Below, in pieces: positions 5,701 through 12,378 of a stretch of DNA of 12,378 nt. Position 1 is the stretch's first letter, and every line of letters starts with the position of its first letter. The stretch spans positions 1 to 12,378 of the forward strand of contig CAZEYT010000081.1 of the NCBI GenBank assembly GCA_964516295.1. Reading direction: 5' to 3'. The DNA is from CAZEYT01 sp964516295. GTDB taxonomy: Bacteria; Verrucomicrobiota; Verrucomicrobiia; Chthoniobacterales; Terrimicrobiaceae. Made by a program: the position numbers and the translations under genes. The notes under the pieces are model-generated. The model ran no database searches and was not told where the DNA came from. It was given only the letters and a program-made list of their open reading frames with translations.

Positions 5701-6296
5701 TTCGACGCCACTCGCTGGCCTGGCTCAAGAATCCCCCGCCGGGCCCGGACATGGCGATGGCGTGGCAGGGGTCGGGAAATCCTTTCATCGTTTGTCGGAC
5801 GCGTCCGGGTGAGGAAGTCTCGTTGGGATTTTGCCTCCCGCCAACATCGCCGGACCTCCCTCCCCGCCGGATCGGGCTGGCGGTCTCCAAACAGGATTTG
5901 GCCGAGGTCATCCGACCGCCCGCTTTTCCTGAATTCAAAATCGATCTCCCCGAGTCGGTCTCCGCGGAGCTGGAAAAGCTCGCAGGAGTCTGCGCCGTTC
6001 GACTCATTGGGTCTCGCCTCTGGCAATTTCTCCTCGACGTCCCCTACACGCGTCCCGGTTCGGATTTGGATCTGGTTTTGGATTTTTCGGGCACCAGCAG
6101 AATCGAAGCCGTTTCGGAAATTCTGGGGCCTCTCGTCCTGGGCGCGCCCGTGCGCATCGATCCCGAGATTGCACTCGCCGACGGTCGCGATTTTGCCTGG
6201 CGGGAATGGATCTCGCCGACTCCCGAGATCCTCGTGAAATCGACGTCCGATCTCCAGCTCGTTTCGCGCTCCGAGCTGGCCGCGTTTCTCCCGTGA
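5697..6296 (+). CDS. mdcG: Phosphoribosyl-dephospho-CoA transferase (holo-ACP synthase for MdcC)
   Basis: This nucleotidyltransferase-type enzyme attaches the prosthetic group precursor to apo-MdcC, releasing pyrophosphate. The 199 residues start with VIRRHSLAWL, equivalent to the R(H)DLLWL opening of MdcG proteins. The catalytic motif GSDLDLVLDF sits at 121-130, with Asp123 and Asp125 as presumed metal ligands. A GSRLWQ block lies at 105-110 and WREW at 168-171. The GTG at 5697 is chosen because it overlaps the mdcE TGA by four bases (GTGA) and gives the family N-terminus; the upstream 50 codons in frame are Arg-rich shadow over mdcE. It is followed by another GTGA overlap with mdcB. Confidence 0.9.
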   Translation: MIRRHSLAWLKNPPPGPDMAMAWQGSGNPFIVCRTRPGEEVSLGFCLPPTSPDLPPRRIGLAVSKQDLAEVIRPPAFPEFKIDLPESVSAELEKLAGVCAVRLIGSRLWQFLLDVPYTRPGSDLDLVLDFSGTSRIEAVSEILGPLVLGAPVRIDPEIALADGRDFAWREWISPTPEILVKSTSDLQLVSRSELAAFLP

Positions 6297-7141
6297 GCCC
6301 GTCCCTCGCCGACCTTGCGGTTGCCAGTCTGCTCGCGGAGCTCGAGCTTTTTCCAAAACCCGGATTGGTCAGCCCGGTGGACAGCGGGTCGCATCGGGAC
6401 ATGGATTTTCCCCTGCTCCGCAAATCCGCGTTGACGCTCCGCGGGGCTTTCCACCAACTCGCCGAAGCCGGAGCAGGCAATGCGCACTTTGCAGACCTCG
6501 CCGCCATCGGCCTTGAGGCGGAAACGCTCATGCTGGCAGCAACAGGCGGCGTTAACACCCACCGGGGCGCGATTTTCTCCCTCGGTCTCCTCACGGCGGC
6601 CGCCGCACGCAGCGGAGACCTTCGCAGCGAGATGCTCGCAACATGGGGCGACGCCCTGCAAAAGCATGCCGCTCGCATGACGGGTCTCGATTCGAACGGG
6701 GCCAGAGTTCGCCGCGCCACGGGCATTGCCGGGGCGCGCGCGGAAGCAGCCGCGGGATTTCCCTCGGTTTTCGATCTCGCACGACCGCATCTCCACCGGC
6801 GTCTTGCCAACGGCTGCCCGGCGAGGGACGCGGCCATCGACACCCTTTTCGTCCTCATTGCCGAAACCGACGACTCGAACATCCTCCACCGCGGCGGAAT
6901 CGAAGGCGCCGCGTTCGCCAAGGAACAGGCTTGCGGATTTCTTGCCGTCGGCGGAATAACCCACCCGGCTTGGCGCGAACGGGCCATCGCCATCCACCGG
7001 GCCTTCATCGACAGAAACCTATCGCCGGGCGGCGCGGCCGATCTCCTCGCCGCAACGCTTTTCGTGGAATCCCTTTCCTGCGGCCACCCAAAGCTTCTCA
7101 TGGACATCTCACCCGGTTTGCATGACTATTTTTCGAAATGA
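6293..7141 (+). CDS. mdcB: Triphosphoribosyl-dephospho-CoA synthase
   Basis: An enzyme of the CitG/MdcB family that makes 2'-(5''-triphosphoribosyl)-3'-dephospho-CoA from dephospho-CoA and ATP, releasing adenine. Its 282 residues show the family blocks PKPGLVSPVDSGSHRDMDF (21-39), TGGVNTHRGAIFSLGLL (84-100) and DDSNILHRGG (about 193-202). The GTG start at 6293 overlaps the mdcG stop and lies about 20 residues before the first conserved block, as usual. In Klebsiella and Pseudomonas mdcB lies directly after mdcA, whereas here it closes the mdc set. Its TGA overlaps the ATG of the next small gene, which links the mdc operon to unrelated functions. Confidence 0.94.
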   Translation: MSPSLADLAVASLLAELELFPKPGLVSPVDSGSHRDMDFPLLRKSALTLRGAFHQLAEAGAGNAHFADLAAIGLEAETLMLAATGGVNTHRGAIFSLGLLTAAAARSGDLRSEMLATWGDALQKHAARMTGLDSNGARVRRATGIAGARAEAAAGFPSVFDLARPHLHRRLANGCPARDAAIDTLFVLIAETDDSNILHRGGIEGAAFAKEQACGFLAVGGITHPAWRERAIAIHRAFIDRNLSPGGAADLLAATLFVESLSCGHPKLLMDISPGLHDYFSK

Positions 7142-7374
7142 GGGGCCTCGTTCTCACACTCATCCTGTTATCGTGCCGCGCGGCGGAAGCCTGCGTCGGC
7201 TGCCGTCAGCCGGGCGTGAGCGCGCTGGAAGAACCCCAAACGCTGGCGGCCGGTGTGGCCTTTTCCTGGAGTGTGATCAGTCTGCTCGTCCTCGTTGTGG
7301 TGGTGCTTGGCTTTCTGACCGCCTACATCGCCAAGACATGCGCCCGAGTCGATCGCGAAAAGAATCCCTCATGA
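7138..7374 (+). CDS. Small exported CxxC membrane protein, possibly oxidase-linked
   Basis: A 78-residue protein. A signal-peptide-like segment (1-18, ending AEA) is followed at once by CVGC (Cys19, Cys22), then a short linker and one hydrophobic helix (about 44-66) with a basic cytoplasmic tail. The N-terminal CxxC would face the periplasm. Tiny proteins with a Cys pair plus one TM helix occur near cytochrome oxidase genes in related phyla, and the next gene is DUF420. I therefore infer a role in oxidase maturation or metal/redox handling, but no function is shown by sequence. The ATG overlaps the mdcB stop, and the gene ends in an ATGA overlap with the DUF420 gene. Confidence 0.75.
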   Translation: MRGLVLTLILLSCRAAEACVGCRQPGVSALEEPQTLAAGVAFSWSVISLLVLVVVVLGFLTAYIAKTCARVDREKNPS

Positions 7375-7802
7375 CCGTCTCCGATCTCCCGGCACTCAAT
7401 GCCGGCCTGAACGCTCTCGCCACCGTCCTCCTCTTCTCCGGATTCCTCGCCATCAAGAACGAGCGAAAGATCCTGCACCGGAATCTCATGGTGTCCGCGT
7501 TTTTGGTCTCATGCATTTTTCTGGTCACCTACGTGCTTCACAAAATCCTTGTCCAAGGCGTGCACACTCCGTTCGGCGGCGAGGGCTTCATCCGCACGTT
7601 TTATTACGTGTTGCTGATCTCTCATATCCTCCTGGCCATCGCGATCGTGCCGCTCGTCCTCATCACCTTCCGCCACGCCCTCCGTGCCCGATGGGAAAAA
7701 CACCGCGCTTGGGCCCGCGTGACATTTCCGATTTGGATGTATGTTTCCGTGACCGGTGTCCTTGTCTATTTCATGCTCTACCAATGGTTCCCGAAGGTCT
7801 GA
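7371..7802 (+). CDS. DUF420 (CtaM/YozB-like) membrane protein
   Basis: A 143-residue integral membrane protein with four predicted helices (about 8-28, 40-60, 77-101 and 117-140). Histidines sit at the expected places: His36 in ILHRNLM, His57, His65, His85 in LLISHILLA, and His102 in FRHAL. These match the DUF420 family. The Firmicutes members YozB/CtaM are needed for maturation of haem-copper cytochrome oxidase, so a role in aa3-type oxidase assembly is likely by family knowledge. Starts at 7371 in an ATGA overlap with the small CxxC gene. No oxidase subunit genes are in the window. Confidence 0.88.
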   Translation: MTVSDLPALNAGLNALATVLLFSGFLAIKNERKILHRNLMVSAFLVSCIFLVTYVLHKILVQGVHTPFGGEGFIRTFYYVLLISHILLAIAIVPLVLITFRHALRARWEKHRAWARVTFPIWMYVSVTGVLVYFMLYQWFPKV

Positions 7803-8200
7803 CCCAACGCCCGAAAGGCGTCGCCCACCCCGCGGTGCTCGACGCGTTTGCATTTGATTCCCGCCGCGATACCCTCGTGCTCGCCATGTATGAGAACCGC
7901 CCGTGGACCGGCGATGAGGAGCAACTTTTCCAACTCCAGGAAAAACTCAACGCCTACGCGTCGTTCATCCTTGATGGGGAGATGACCGAGTCCTTCCCGC
8001 AGTTTTCCGACAAGCCGGTCGAAATCCAACTCCGCACGGTGAATGAACCCTCCGAACTCGCATTGCGCCTCCTCGCTCAGGCCCGCGAGCAACTCGCCCT
8101 TCAGGGAATTCATCTGGAAACGATCCTCATCGACGCGGTCGAACTCGATCCGGCACCGGCATCGTCCTGCGGATGCGGGAATGGCGGTTGTCGGAATTGA
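7784..8200 (+). CDS. DUF6572-like protein with Cys-rich C-terminal tail
   Basis: A 138-residue soluble protein. The core resembles DUF6572 proteins: VLDAFAFDSRRDTLVLAMYE (18-37) gives a beta hairpin, LFQLQEKLNAYASFILDGEM (48-67) a helix, and VEIQLRTVNEP (79-89) another strand. The family has no established function. The last 11 residues are unusual, with three Cys (129, 131, 136) among Gly, forming a possible small metal-binding tail. The ATG at 7784 overlaps the DUF420 gene by 19 bases; no later ATG would keep the core intact. It ends the overlap chain that starts at mdcC. Confidence 0.7.
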   Translation: MVPEGLTQRPKGVAHPAVLDAFAFDSRRDTLVLAMYENRPWTGDEEQLFQLQEKLNAYASFILDGEMTESFPQFSDKPVEIQLRTVNEPSELALRLLAQAREQLALQGIHLETILIDAVELDPAPASSCGCGNGGCRN

Positions 8201-8204
8201 TCCC

Positions 8205-8218
8205 CGGCGGCAACGCCG
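8205..8218. other. Small GNRA-capped hairpin between genes
   Basis: CGGCG (8205-8209) pairs with CGCCG (8214-8218) around a GCAA tetraloop, in the 28-base gap before the sulfatase gene. No T-tract follows, so termination is uncertain. It may only slow or stabilise the transcript end. Confidence 0.35.
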
Positions 8219-8228
8219 CTCCGGCTGA

Positions 8229-9491
8229 ATGAATATCCTAGTCCTCATGGCCGACGAATTCCGTCGGGATGCCGCGGGGTTTTCGGGAAATCCAAGCGCC
8301 GCAACGCCGTGCCTCGATTCCCTGGCCTCGGGGGCACGGGTTTTCACTCGGGCCTATACGCCGTCACCTGTTTGCGTCCCGGCGCGTCAATGTCTGGCCA
8401 CCGGGCAATATCCGTTCCGAAACGGCTGCGAGAACTTTCACAGCGATCTGCCGCCGGGTTCTCCGACCTTTGCAAGATGGTTTGCCGATCATGGCTACTA
8501 CACCGTCGCCTGCGGGAAGCTCCATCACCGAGGCCCGGACGCCATGCAGGGCTGGCTTCACCGGATCGGTTCCGAAACCGCCGTCTGGTGGCCGGAAAAA
8601 TTCCGACACCGCCCGCAAATCGGTCGCCGCTCCTGGCAGGGTGCCCCGGACGTTCTTTTGGCCGGTCCCGGTCTTTCGCCGCTGGCCCTCCACGACGACC
8701 TCACCGTCCAAGGCGCGTGCGATTTTCTCCGCATGCACTTTGGCGGTATGTATGCCGTTCCGGCCGATACCCCGCTGCTCCTGATGGTCAGTCTCCAGCA
8801 GCCGCATTTCCCACTGCTCTGTGACGGGGACCTTTTTGAGAAGCATTTGGATCGCGTCCGCCTTCCGGCCGATCCTTCACGGGCCGGCCACTCCCATCTC
8901 TGCCGAAGTTTCCTCGACGTCCCGGCGGAAAACATCCTCCGCGCCCGCGCTGCCTACGGAGCCATGGTCGAAACCGTGGATCAAAAGTTTGCCCGCGTCC
9001 TCGAAACCGTCGCCGCCTGCGGACAGAACATTGATGACTGGCTGGTTGTTTTCACCAGCGATCATGGCGACCTTTTGGGTGATCACGGGTGCTGGGAGAA
9101 ACGCTCGTTCTACGAACAAAGTGCCGGCATTCCTCTGTTTGTTCGCGGACCGGGTTTCGAAGCTGGGACGGATGACCGCCTTTCGAACTTGGTCGATCTT
9201 TTTCCCACGCTCTGCCATTCCGCCGGGCTGCCGGTTCCTGAGGGACTCGACGGGCACGATCTCCACGAGCCCGGCCCGGTCACGTTCTCACAACTCGGCT
9301 CCTCGCATTTCATGGTTCGTGACGACGAATGGAAATTCCTCACCTTCGGCGGCGAGATGCCGGACGTTCTCTTTCACGTGGCCTCCGATCCAGCAGAAAC
9401 CCACGACCTAGCTGCTGCGCGTCCCGATCAGTGCGCCCGCCTCCGGGCGCAACTCATGGAAGTCTTGGGCAAAGCCGCCCAGATCTGCTAA
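8229..9491 (+). CDS. Type I sulfatase (choline-sulfatase-like), cytoplasmic
   Basis: A 420-residue arylsulfatase/alkaline-phosphatase-superfamily enzyme that hydrolyses a sulfate (or possibly phosphonate) ester of unknown substrate. The active-site signature SPVCVPARQCLATGQYP (46-62) contains CxPxR with Cys49, to be oxidised to formylglycine by a maturase not in the window. The N-terminal ADEFRRDA (8-15) supplies the first metal ligand. GKLHHRG (about 97-103) and SDHGDLLGDHGCWEK (277-291) supply others and are typical of the choline-sulfatase-like branch. No signal peptide is seen, so it probably acts in the cytoplasm. Starts 28 bases after the DUF6572-like gene; no clear ribosome-binding site. 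yqgE follows 10 bases later. Confidence 0.9.
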   Translation: MNILVLMADEFRRDAAGFSGNPSAATPCLDSLASGARVFTRAYTPSPVCVPARQCLATGQYPFRNGCENFHSDLPPGSPTFARWFADHGYYTVACGKLHHRGPDAMQGWLHRIGSETAVWWPEKFRHRPQIGRRSWQGAPDVLLAGPGLSPLALHDDLTVQGACDFLRMHFGGMYAVPADTPLLLMVSLQQPHFPLLCDGDLFEKHLDRVRLPADPSRAGHSHLCRSFLDVPAENILRARAAYGAMVETVDQKFARVLETVAACGQNIDDWLVVFTSDHGDLLGDHGCWEKRSFYEQSAGIPLFVRGPGFEAGTDDRLSNLVDLFPTLCHSAGLPVPEGLDGHDLHEPGPVTFSQLGSSHFMVRDDEWKFLTFGGEMPDVLFHVASDPAETHDLAAARPDQCARLRAQLMEVLGKAAQIC

Positions 9492-9501
9492 ATCCTTTCG
9501 T

Positions 9502-10032
9502 ATGAGCGAAGGCGAAAATCTCACCGGGTCCCTGCTCGTGGCGCATCCCACCCTGCGGGATTCGAATTTCCGCCGCACCATCCTCTTCCTCTCGCATCAT
9601 TCGCCGGAAGACGGCGCCACCGGCTTCATTCTCAACCGCCCGCTCAAGGACGCCCTCGACGAAATCCCCGGCGTTCCCCACGTGCCCATCCACTTCGGCG
9701 GGCCGGTCGAGCCTTCCCGCATCCTCTTGGCCAGCCTCCAATGGCGGGAACATCCCACCGCCGTCGCCTTCCGCACGTTTACCGGACAGCCGGGAGAAGA
9801 ATCCATCGACCCGGAATGGCAACCCGGACTTCGCGCCTTTGCCGGCTATGCAGGCTGGGCCGGAGGACAGCTCGAAAATGAAATCGCCGAAGATTCCTGG
9901 CTCGTCCTCCCGCCCAGTCGCGACCTCGTCATGATGATCTCACCTAAATCGGCATGGATGGACGTGATGAACGCGGCGGGCCCGCGATTTCAACTCCTCG
10001 CCCGCGCACCCGACGAGCCTTGGTTGAACTGA
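9502..10032 (+). CDS. YqgE/AlgH family protein (UPF0301)
   Basis: A 176-residue protein of the widespread YqgE/AlgH family, whose molecular role is unsettled (AlgH was first named as a regulator of alginate in Pseudomonas). Family marks are LTGSLLVAHPTLRDSNFRR (7-25), GATGFILNRPL (about 38-48), HFGGPVEPSR (about 63-72) and AFAGYAGWAGGQLENEI (about 112-128). Length and start are normal. It lies 10 bases after the sulfatase stop, probably co-transcribed. Its stop is one base from the stop of the convergent gene. Confidence 0.93.
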   Translation: MSEGENLTGSLLVAHPTLRDSNFRRTILFLSHHSPEDGATGFILNRPLKDALDEIPGVPHVPIHFGGPVEPSRILLASLQWREHPTAVAFRTFTGQPGEESIDPEWQPGLRAFAGYAGWAGGQLENEIAEDSWLVLPPSRDLVMMISPKSAWMDVMNAAGPRFQLLARAPDEPWLN

Positions 10033-10033
10033 C

Positions 10034-10498
10034 TCAGGCCGCCACGCGCACCTTCAACACGACCTTCAGAATCGCATCCGGCCCGCTCACATGGCATCCC
10101 GGTTTGTGGCCGTCGTGGGGAAAAAACACCCCAAACTGCCCCGGCCCCATCACCAAAGACGACGTCACCACGTCCGCCGCCTCCTCATATTTTTCCACGT
10201 CCTTCTCCGCATTGTAAGCCACCTTGCTCACCAACGCCTCCGCCGGGGCAAAGAAGATGCGCTCGGTTCCGGAGACGATGTATTGAATGTCCGCAAAGAC
10301 CCGGTGCGCTTCCCACGCCTTCTCCGACTCGGGAGCCGTCTCATAGCGCTGTACGATGGCCACCAGATCCCCGCCGATCACCTCATACCGTCCATCCGGC
10401 GTCTCGGGGTCAAATGCCTCCAAATAATCAAACGCCGCCGGAAAAAGCGGGTGGATGTTGTGCCAGGCCGCCGCATGGGGGAGCGAGTCAAGAATCAT
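10034..10498 (-). CDS. YhcH/YjgK/YiaL (TabA, DUF386) family cupin-like protein
   Basis: A 154-residue beta-barrel protein of the YhcH/YjgK/YiaL family. Members include EbgC and TabA, linked to sugar metabolism and biofilm toxin-antitoxin phenotypes in E. coli; the exact reaction is uncertain. Visible are the candidate metal-site residues WEAHRVFADIQYIVSG (62-77: Glu63, His65, Asp70, Gln72), FFPHDGHKPG (125-134) and the C-terminal ILKVVLKV strand (143-150). AGAAGG lies almost against the start codon, so the ribosome-binding spacing is poor, but the start matches the family N-terminus (MILDSL). It is the only intact - strand gene in the window. Confidence 0.9.
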   Translation of the reverse strand: MILDSLPHAAAWHNIHPLFPAAFDYLEAFDPETPDGRYEVIGGDLVAIVQRYETAPESEKAWEAHRVFADIQYIVSGTERIFFAPAEALVSKVAYNAEKDVEKYEEAADVVTSSLVMGPGQFGVFFPHDGHKPGCHVSGPDAILKVVLKVRVAA

Positions 10499-10600
10499 GC
10501 CTTCTGCTTAGCGATCCGCACAACCCGTGAAAAGGCGGAACCTCACCAGCCCCGCGTTTTCCGATTGAGTGGAGCGGCCCACTCGCGCATGATCCTCTGC

Positions 10601-11146
10601 ATGAAGATCCCCGTCCTTTCCCTCGCGTGCGCGGCCCTTACCCTGTTCTCCGTTTCCGCTCAGACCGATTCCACAACTGCGGCCCTTCCGCCGCTCCCGC
10701 CCGATGGCTTCGTGACCCTTCAGCAGATTGTCGGCGAGTTTTCCTCGAACCCCACCGCCGCCCTCGAGAAATACAACGGCATGCGAATCCTCGTTTACGG
10801 ACGCGTCGGCCAAGTCACCCAATCCGACGACGCCGATGGCGATCCGCTCACGGTTTTTCTCCAACTCCCGAATCAAACCACGCCGGACGTGAAAGCCGTC
10901 TTTGGCGACGATGATGTCCCGACGACGGACCTCAATGTCGCGCCAAATGAGTCCAAGGCCGTCGTCTTTCACCGCAACCGCGACGGCGACCTAACGAGCG
11001 AACGCTCGTTCATCGTTGTCGGTGAAAACATCGGTGTCCGCGGAACCTTCGACAATTTCGTCGCCGGGGACATCGTCCTCAAAAACAGCTTCAAAGTCCG
11101 CCCGGCCGATCTCCAGAAGACGTTGTCGGAAAACGGCGTCGAATAA
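10601..11146 (+). CDS. Exported protein with OB-fold-like (tRNA_anti-like) domain
   Basis: A 181-residue protein with a clean Sec signal peptide (1-20, hydrophobic core VLSLACAALTLF, cleavage after SVSA). A proposed OB-fold-like domain follows: KYNGMRILVYGRVGQV (58-73), TVFLQLP (about 84-90) and FIVVGENIGVRGTF (about 146-159), then DIVLKNSFKV. This strand pattern resembles tRNA_anti-like OB domains of exported bacterial proteins of unknown function. It is Asp-rich (DDADGD, FGDDDVP), so it may bind cations. An alternative ATG at 10589 adds MILC. Divergent from the YhcH-like gene; 3 bases before mnmG. The function is not identified. Confidence 0.65.
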   Translation: MKIPVLSLACAALTLFSVSAQTDSTTAALPPLPPDGFVTLQQIVGEFSSNPTAALEKYNGMRILVYGRVGQVTQSDDADGDPLTVFLQLPNQTTPDVKAVFGDDDVPTTDLNVAPNESKAVVFHRNRDGDLTSERSFIVVGENIGVRGTFDNFVAGDIVLKNSFKVRPADLQKTLSENGVE

Positions 11147-11149
11147 GGT

Positions 11150-12378
11150 TTGAGCGTCTTCGATTACCCGAAACGCTACGACGTCATCGTCATCGGCGCT
11201 GGTCATGCCGGCGTCGAGGCCGCGCTGGCTTCCGCCCGCCTCGGCTGTGAAACCCTCCTCCTGACGCAGAACGCCGACACCGTCGGCCAGATGTCGTGCA
11301 ATCCCGCCATCGGCGGACTTGCCAAGGGACACATCGTCCGCGAAATCGACGCCCTCGGCGGCGAGATGGGCCTCAATACGGACGCGACCGGCATCCAGTT
11401 CCGCATGCTGAATGCCACCAAGGGCCCGAGCGTCCGCGCCCCGCGCGCCCAGTGCGACAAAAAAGCCTACCAGTTCCGCCTGAAAGCCAGCCTCGAACGC
11501 ACCCCGCACCTCGATCTCAAACAGGGCAACGTCAATGAACTCCTCGTTGAGGCTGACGGCACCGCGGGCATCGAAACGAACCTCGGCGTCCGATTTTACT
11601 CGCGCGCCGTCGTCGTCACTACCGGCACCTTCCTCCGCGGACTCCTCCACGTCGGCCTCAAAAACCAAACCGGCGGCCGCATGGGCGATACCGTCTCATC
11701 GTTCAGTGACTGTCTCCGCGCCCTTGGCTTCGAGGTCGGGCGCTTTAAAACCGGCACGCCCTGCCGCCTCCTCGCGAAGAGCATCGACTTCTCCCAATGC
11801 GAACCCCAGCACGGAGACGATCCCCCGCCCGTATTCAGTTACCTCGCCGACACCCTCCGCCGCGGCGAGGACGATCTTTTCACGCTCAACGAGTTTCGCG
11901 ACGGCACCTTCCACGCCCGGCAGATCCCGTGCTGGATCACCCACACGAACGAAAAGACACATGAGATCATCCGCGCGAACCTCGACAAATCCCCGCTCTA
12001 CGCCGGCGTCATTGAGGGCGTCGGCCCGCGCTACTGCCCGAGCATCGAGGACAAGGTCGTCAAATTCGCCGAAAAGCCCCAGCACCAACTCTTCCTCGAA
12101 CCCGAAGGCCGCCACACGGACGAAATTTATGTCAACGGCGTCTCGACCAGCCTCCCGTTCGAAGTCCAATACGCCTTCATCCGCAGCGTCCGCGGACTCG
12201 AAAACGCCGAGATCCTCCGCCCGGGCTATGCCGTGGAATACGATTACTGCCCGCCGACCCAACTCCACACCACCCTCGAAACCAAGCGTCTCCCGGGACT
12301 CTATTTCGCGGGACAAATCAATGGCACATCGGGTTACGAAGAAGCCGCCGCCCAAGGCCTCGTGGCCGGAGCCAATGC
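11150..12378 (+). CDS. mnmG: tRNA U34 carboxymethylaminomethyl-modifying enzyme MnmG (GidA), 3' end beyond window
   Basis: The FAD enzyme that, with MnmE, puts the (carboxymethyl)aminomethyl group on U34 of certain tRNAs. The visible 409 residues include the FAD motif GAGHAG (16-21), MSCNPAIGGLAKGHIVREID, TKGPSVRAPRAQ, the signature GPRYCPSIEDK and the second signature AGQINGTSGYEEAAAQG near the window end. Family length is about 620-630, so roughly one third is missing through the window edge. A stop codon (11144-11146, that of the preceding gene) lies in the same frame two codons upstream. TTG 11150 is therefore the only plausible start before the FAD motif. Confidence 0.97.
   Translation, partial: MSVFDYPKRYDVIVIGAGHAGVEAALASARLGCETLLLTQNADTVGQMSCNPAIGGLAKGHIVREIDALGGEMGLNTDATGIQFRMLNATKGPSVRAPRAQCDKKAYQFRLKASLERTPHLDLKQGNVNELLVEADGTAGIETNLGVRFYSRAVVVTTGTFLRGLLHVGLKNQTGGRMGDTVSSFSDCLRALGFEVGRFKTGTPCRLLAKSIDFSQCEPQHGDDPPPVFSYLADTLRRGEDDLFTLNEFRDGTFHARQIPCWITHTNEKTHEIIRANLDKSPLYAGVIEGVGPRYCPSIEDKVVKFAEKPQHQLFLEPEGRHTDEIYVNGVSTSLPFEVQYAFIRSVRGLENAEILRPGYAVEYDYCPPTQLHTTLETKRLPGLYFAGQINGTSGYEEAAAQGLVAGAN

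Noticed and set aside
5388..6356. 322-codon antisense frame over mdcE/mdcG
   Set aside because: Arg-rich shadow without family motifs; both + strand genes are clearly real.
6004..7107. 367-codon antisense frame over mdcG/mdcB
   Set aside because: Arg/Ser/Ala-rich shadow of mdcB; no recognisable domain and no start signal.
8229..8260. Loss of a metal-binding Asp in the sulfatase N-terminus (AD in place of DD)
   Set aside because: The choline-sulfatase-like branch commonly has a DE/DQ pair here, and D9-E10 fits that pattern, so it is not a defect.
11696..12355. Antisense frame over mnmG
   Set aside because: mnmG is unmistakable on the + strand; the antisense frame is a composition artefact.

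Overview
The window looks like a bacterial chromosome segment of fairly high GC, most likely from a Verrucomicrobiota-type organism. That placement is an inference from the style of the conserved hypothetical proteins (the cassette protein, the CxxC/TM plus DUF420 pair) and from the transposon remnants; no rRNA or other firm marker is present. Most genes lie on the + strand, are tightly packed and often start with GTG or TTG.

Positions 1-1930 are an accessory, repeat-rich region. It opens with a perfect 58-bp direct repeat (period 134 bp) and short CTGACCCCCAGTTCC-type repeats. Next come two structures that read as integron attC recombination sites, at 270-384 and 1261-1316. They bracket one gene of unknown function (402-1247, membrane-anchored with a coiled coil). 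The cassette's first bases (TTGGCC) and the inverse core site after its stop codon (GGCCAA) are complementary, as expected for a mobile gene cassette. No integrase gene is in the window. After the second attC there is a truncated IS66-like left end (from 1359, beginning GTAAGCG). It is joined head-on to a truncated IS256-like transposase 5' end on the - strand, whose upstream part contains a perfect 18-bp-stem palindrome. That element appears to have cut a small lipoprotein gene (- strand, 1912 downward).

Positions 2151-7141 hold a malonate decarboxylase operon of the soluble, biotin-independent type: mdcA (malonate:acetyl-CoA/ACP transferase), mdcC (acyl carrier protein), mdcD and mdcE (decarboxylase subunits), mdcG and mdcB (attachment and synthesis of the phosphoribosyl-dephospho-CoA prosthetic group). 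Gene order is A-C-D-E-G-B. From mdcC onward every junction is a 4-base stop/start overlap. No mdcH, malonate transporter or mdcR regulator is visible.

The overlap chain continues into three unrelated-looking genes (7138-8200): a small CxxC membrane protein, a DUF420 (CtaM/YozB-like) membrane protein probably linked to haem-copper oxidase assembly, and a DUF6572-like protein with a Cys-rich tail. A cytoplasmic type I sulfatase with a CVPAR active-site motif follows (8229-9491), then a YqgE/AlgH-family protein (9502-10032). A YhcH/TabA-family gene on the - strand (10034-10498) converges on it with a single base between the stops. A secreted OB-fold-like protein (10601-11146) and the 5' two-thirds of mnmG (11150 to the window edge, TTG start) complete the window.
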